Positions 62,826 to 64,000 of a DNA stretch of 64,000 bases are shown here, piece after piece. Source of the stretch: Leadbetterella lacustris (lineage in GTDB: Bacteria; Bacteroidota; Bacteroidia; Cytophagales; Spirosomataceae); assembly GCA_965234335.1 (NCBI GenBank), contig OZ248426.1, forward strand, positions 1-64,000. The letters are read 5' to 3'. The notes beneath the pieces are model-generated. The model saw only the letters and a program-made list of their open reading frames with translations. It did no database searches and was not told where the DNA came from. The position numbers were made by a program, and so were the translations under genes. The first letter of the stretch is position 1. Each line of letters begins with the position of its first letter.

Positions 62826-64000
62826 ATGAATGCCGTAATGCTAGATTACTATCATCAAAGTGAGATATCTTTTAAAGAATCTGCTGTAGAACTAAAAAAA
62901 TTCAAACAAAAAAAGAGTGTTTTAAATGCTCTTTATGTTAACGGTAAAATGACGATTTCTGACTTGTCTGAATCTTTATTTATAAGCATTCCTACGTTGA
63001 CATCTCATATAGAAGAGCTTTTGGGCGAAAATTGGCTATTGGGCGAAGAACTTGACAACAAAAAACAAGGAAGAAGGCCAACTATATATTCTTTAAACCC
63101 ACAATGGAAACATGTCATAGTTATTGACATTACCACACACGACACCAAAATATTTGTTCTCAATTTCAAAAATGAAATAATCTATCAGGAGCAATACAAC
63201 CTTAAACTAACTGCTCAGTCATCTTTTCTTTTAGAACTCGTCAAATTAATTGAATCGACTATTTCTATGCAAAAGGAGCAAGACAAAGAAATTATTTCAA
63301 TAGGAATCACCATTCCAGGGTTGGTCGATAAACGAACCGGCATAAATAGAACCTATAAAAATCTGAATTTTGAGAACAAATCTCTCAGTTTGAGAATAAG
63401 TGAAAACTTCAAATTACCAGTATTTACACTCAATGACTCCAAAGCAGCTGCTTATGGAGAAGCCAAATTTGGGGTAGGCAAAAATCTACAGCACGTCCTC
63501 TCTATTAATGTAGATTGGGGAGTAGGCCTTGGCGTAGTCTTTAATGGACAGATTTTCAATGGAGCTTCGGGCTTTGCAGGCGAGCTCGGCCATATACAAG
63601 TTAATCCCGACGGCGAACTCTGCAGCTGTGGCAAAGTTGGCTGTCTAGACACAGTCACCTCAGCCTCCTCCTTATTGAAGAGTATCAAAGCCGGTTTAAA
63701 AAACGGACAAATTTCTATTCTTTCCGCATTTAAAAACAACCTTGAGCAAATCAACCTAGAGATGGTCATTGAGGCAGCCAAAAACGGTGACGCCTTCGCT
63801 ATAGATATCTTATATAATATAGGTATAGAATTAGGCAAAGGGTTATCCGCGGCAGTTCATTTGTTCAATCCACAAATAATAGTTATTGACGGAGTCCTTT
63901 CAAAAGCAGGAAAAATCATTGTGAACCCCGTAGAACACGCAATTAATAAGTATTGCTTACCCGATTTCAAAGAAGAGCTTTTAATCGAAGTTACAAACCT
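62826..64000 (+). CDS. ROK family transcriptional regulator/sugar kinase, 3' end beyond the window
   Basis: 391 codons without stop to the window end. Residues ~30-85 are a winged helix (TISDLSESLFISIPTLTSHI). The ROK domain follows, with VIDITTHDTKIFVL, GITIPGLVDKRTG, VDWGVGLGVVFNGQIFNG, and the zinc-binding GELGHIQVNPDG-E-LCSCGKVGCLD. Late HLFNPQIIVIDGVLSKAG is typical. Either start (62826 or 62838) is possible. ROK repressors of the NagC/XylR type sense sugars or sugar phosphates. Its position after susCD suggests local control of that unit. Only the final few residues are missing. Confidence 0.88.
   Translation, partial: MNAVMLDYYHQSEISFKESAVELKKFKQKKSVLNALYVNGKMTISDLSESLFISIPTLTSHIEELLGENWLLGEELDNKKQGRRPTIYSLNPQWKHVIVIDITTHDTKIFVLNFKNEIIYQEQYNLKLTAQSSFLLELVKLIESTISMQKEQDKEIISIGITIPGLVDKRTGINRTYKNLNFENKSLSLRISENFKLPVFTLNDSKAAAYGEAKFGVGKNLQHVLSINVDWGVGLGVVFNGQIFNGASGFAGELGHIQVNPDGELCSCGKVGCLDTVTSASSLLKSIKAGLKNGQISILSAFKNNLEQINLEMVIEAAKNGDAFAIDILYNIGIELGKGLSAAVHLFNPQIIVIDGVLSKAGKIIVNPVEHAINKYCLPDFKEELLIEVTN

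Overview
The window is a chromosomal segment of a Bacteroidota bacterium, most likely of the order Cytophagales. The evidence is a SusC/SusD pair, a protein with a type IX secretion (T9SS type B) C-terminal sorting domain, several Bacteroidota-style promoters (TTTG / TAnnTTTG), few Shine-Dalgarno sequences, AT-rich DNA, and Tat-type signal peptides on TIM-barrel sugar isomerases. The genus is not assigned. No rRNA, tRNA, CRISPR array, phage or intact insertion sequence was seen.

Layout. 1-900: an array of ~147-bp hairpin repeats abutting a GxxExxY gene. 900-4960: small metabolic and hydrolase genes. 5043-8891: an atypical block (lipoprotein, outer-membrane-like protein, XRE regulator) lying between an intact sugar isomerase gene and a second, detached copy of that gene's 3' end. 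8917-16140: M24 peptidase, PqqB-like hydrolase, DUF5009 membrane protein, NUDIX regulator divergent from a carboxylesterase, and an FGE-like lipoprotein. 16230-18190: decayed genes (DUF805 and DUF58 remnants) around an intact OmpH/Skp chaperone. 18192-26164: an iron-type TonB receptor behind three Fur-like boxes, an esterase, a TauE permease, a PIN toxin with a nonsense-mutated antitoxin, and a second TonB receptor. 26358-34389: a tightly packed, co-directional envelope/stress cluster (DUF1003, two unknowns, two L,D-transpeptidases, a P-type ATPase, an AI-2E-type permease, CsbD). 34952-44784: SppA, DUF1905 protein, RecX, an intact DUF6364/PIN toxin-antitoxin pair, M20 deacetylase, SWIM-SNF2 helicase, hemolysin III and ArgB. 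44835-47254: two overlapping, mutually similar coiled-coil membrane proteins of unknown function. 48177-57077: T9SS lectin, YjbQ, an unknown polytopic protein and a sugar isomerase bracketed by three copies of a dispersed repeat, an Rpn-family nuclease, and a penicillin acylase. 57652-64000: SusC, SusD and a ROK regulator cut by the window end.

How the genes fit together. The 3' end is a glycan-uptake unit: SusC/SusD with a ROK regulator likely sensing the sugar or its phosphate. Three TIM-barrel isomerases, a sialate O-acetylesterase, a carboxylesterase and an FGE homologue fit a carbohydrate-degrading lifestyle. The 26-34 kb cluster looks like one envelope maintenance and starvation unit. 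Accessory DNA shows repeated turnover: two antitoxin genes with in-frame TAA codons, a detached isomerase 3' end, a junction of two decayed genes, and several families of intergenic repeats. The best candidates for something undescribed are the paired coiled-coil membrane proteins, the 26-34 kb envelope operon with a Cys-rich reading frame behind DUF1003, the hairpin array beside the GxxExxY gene, and the two PIN loci that share operator-like boxes.
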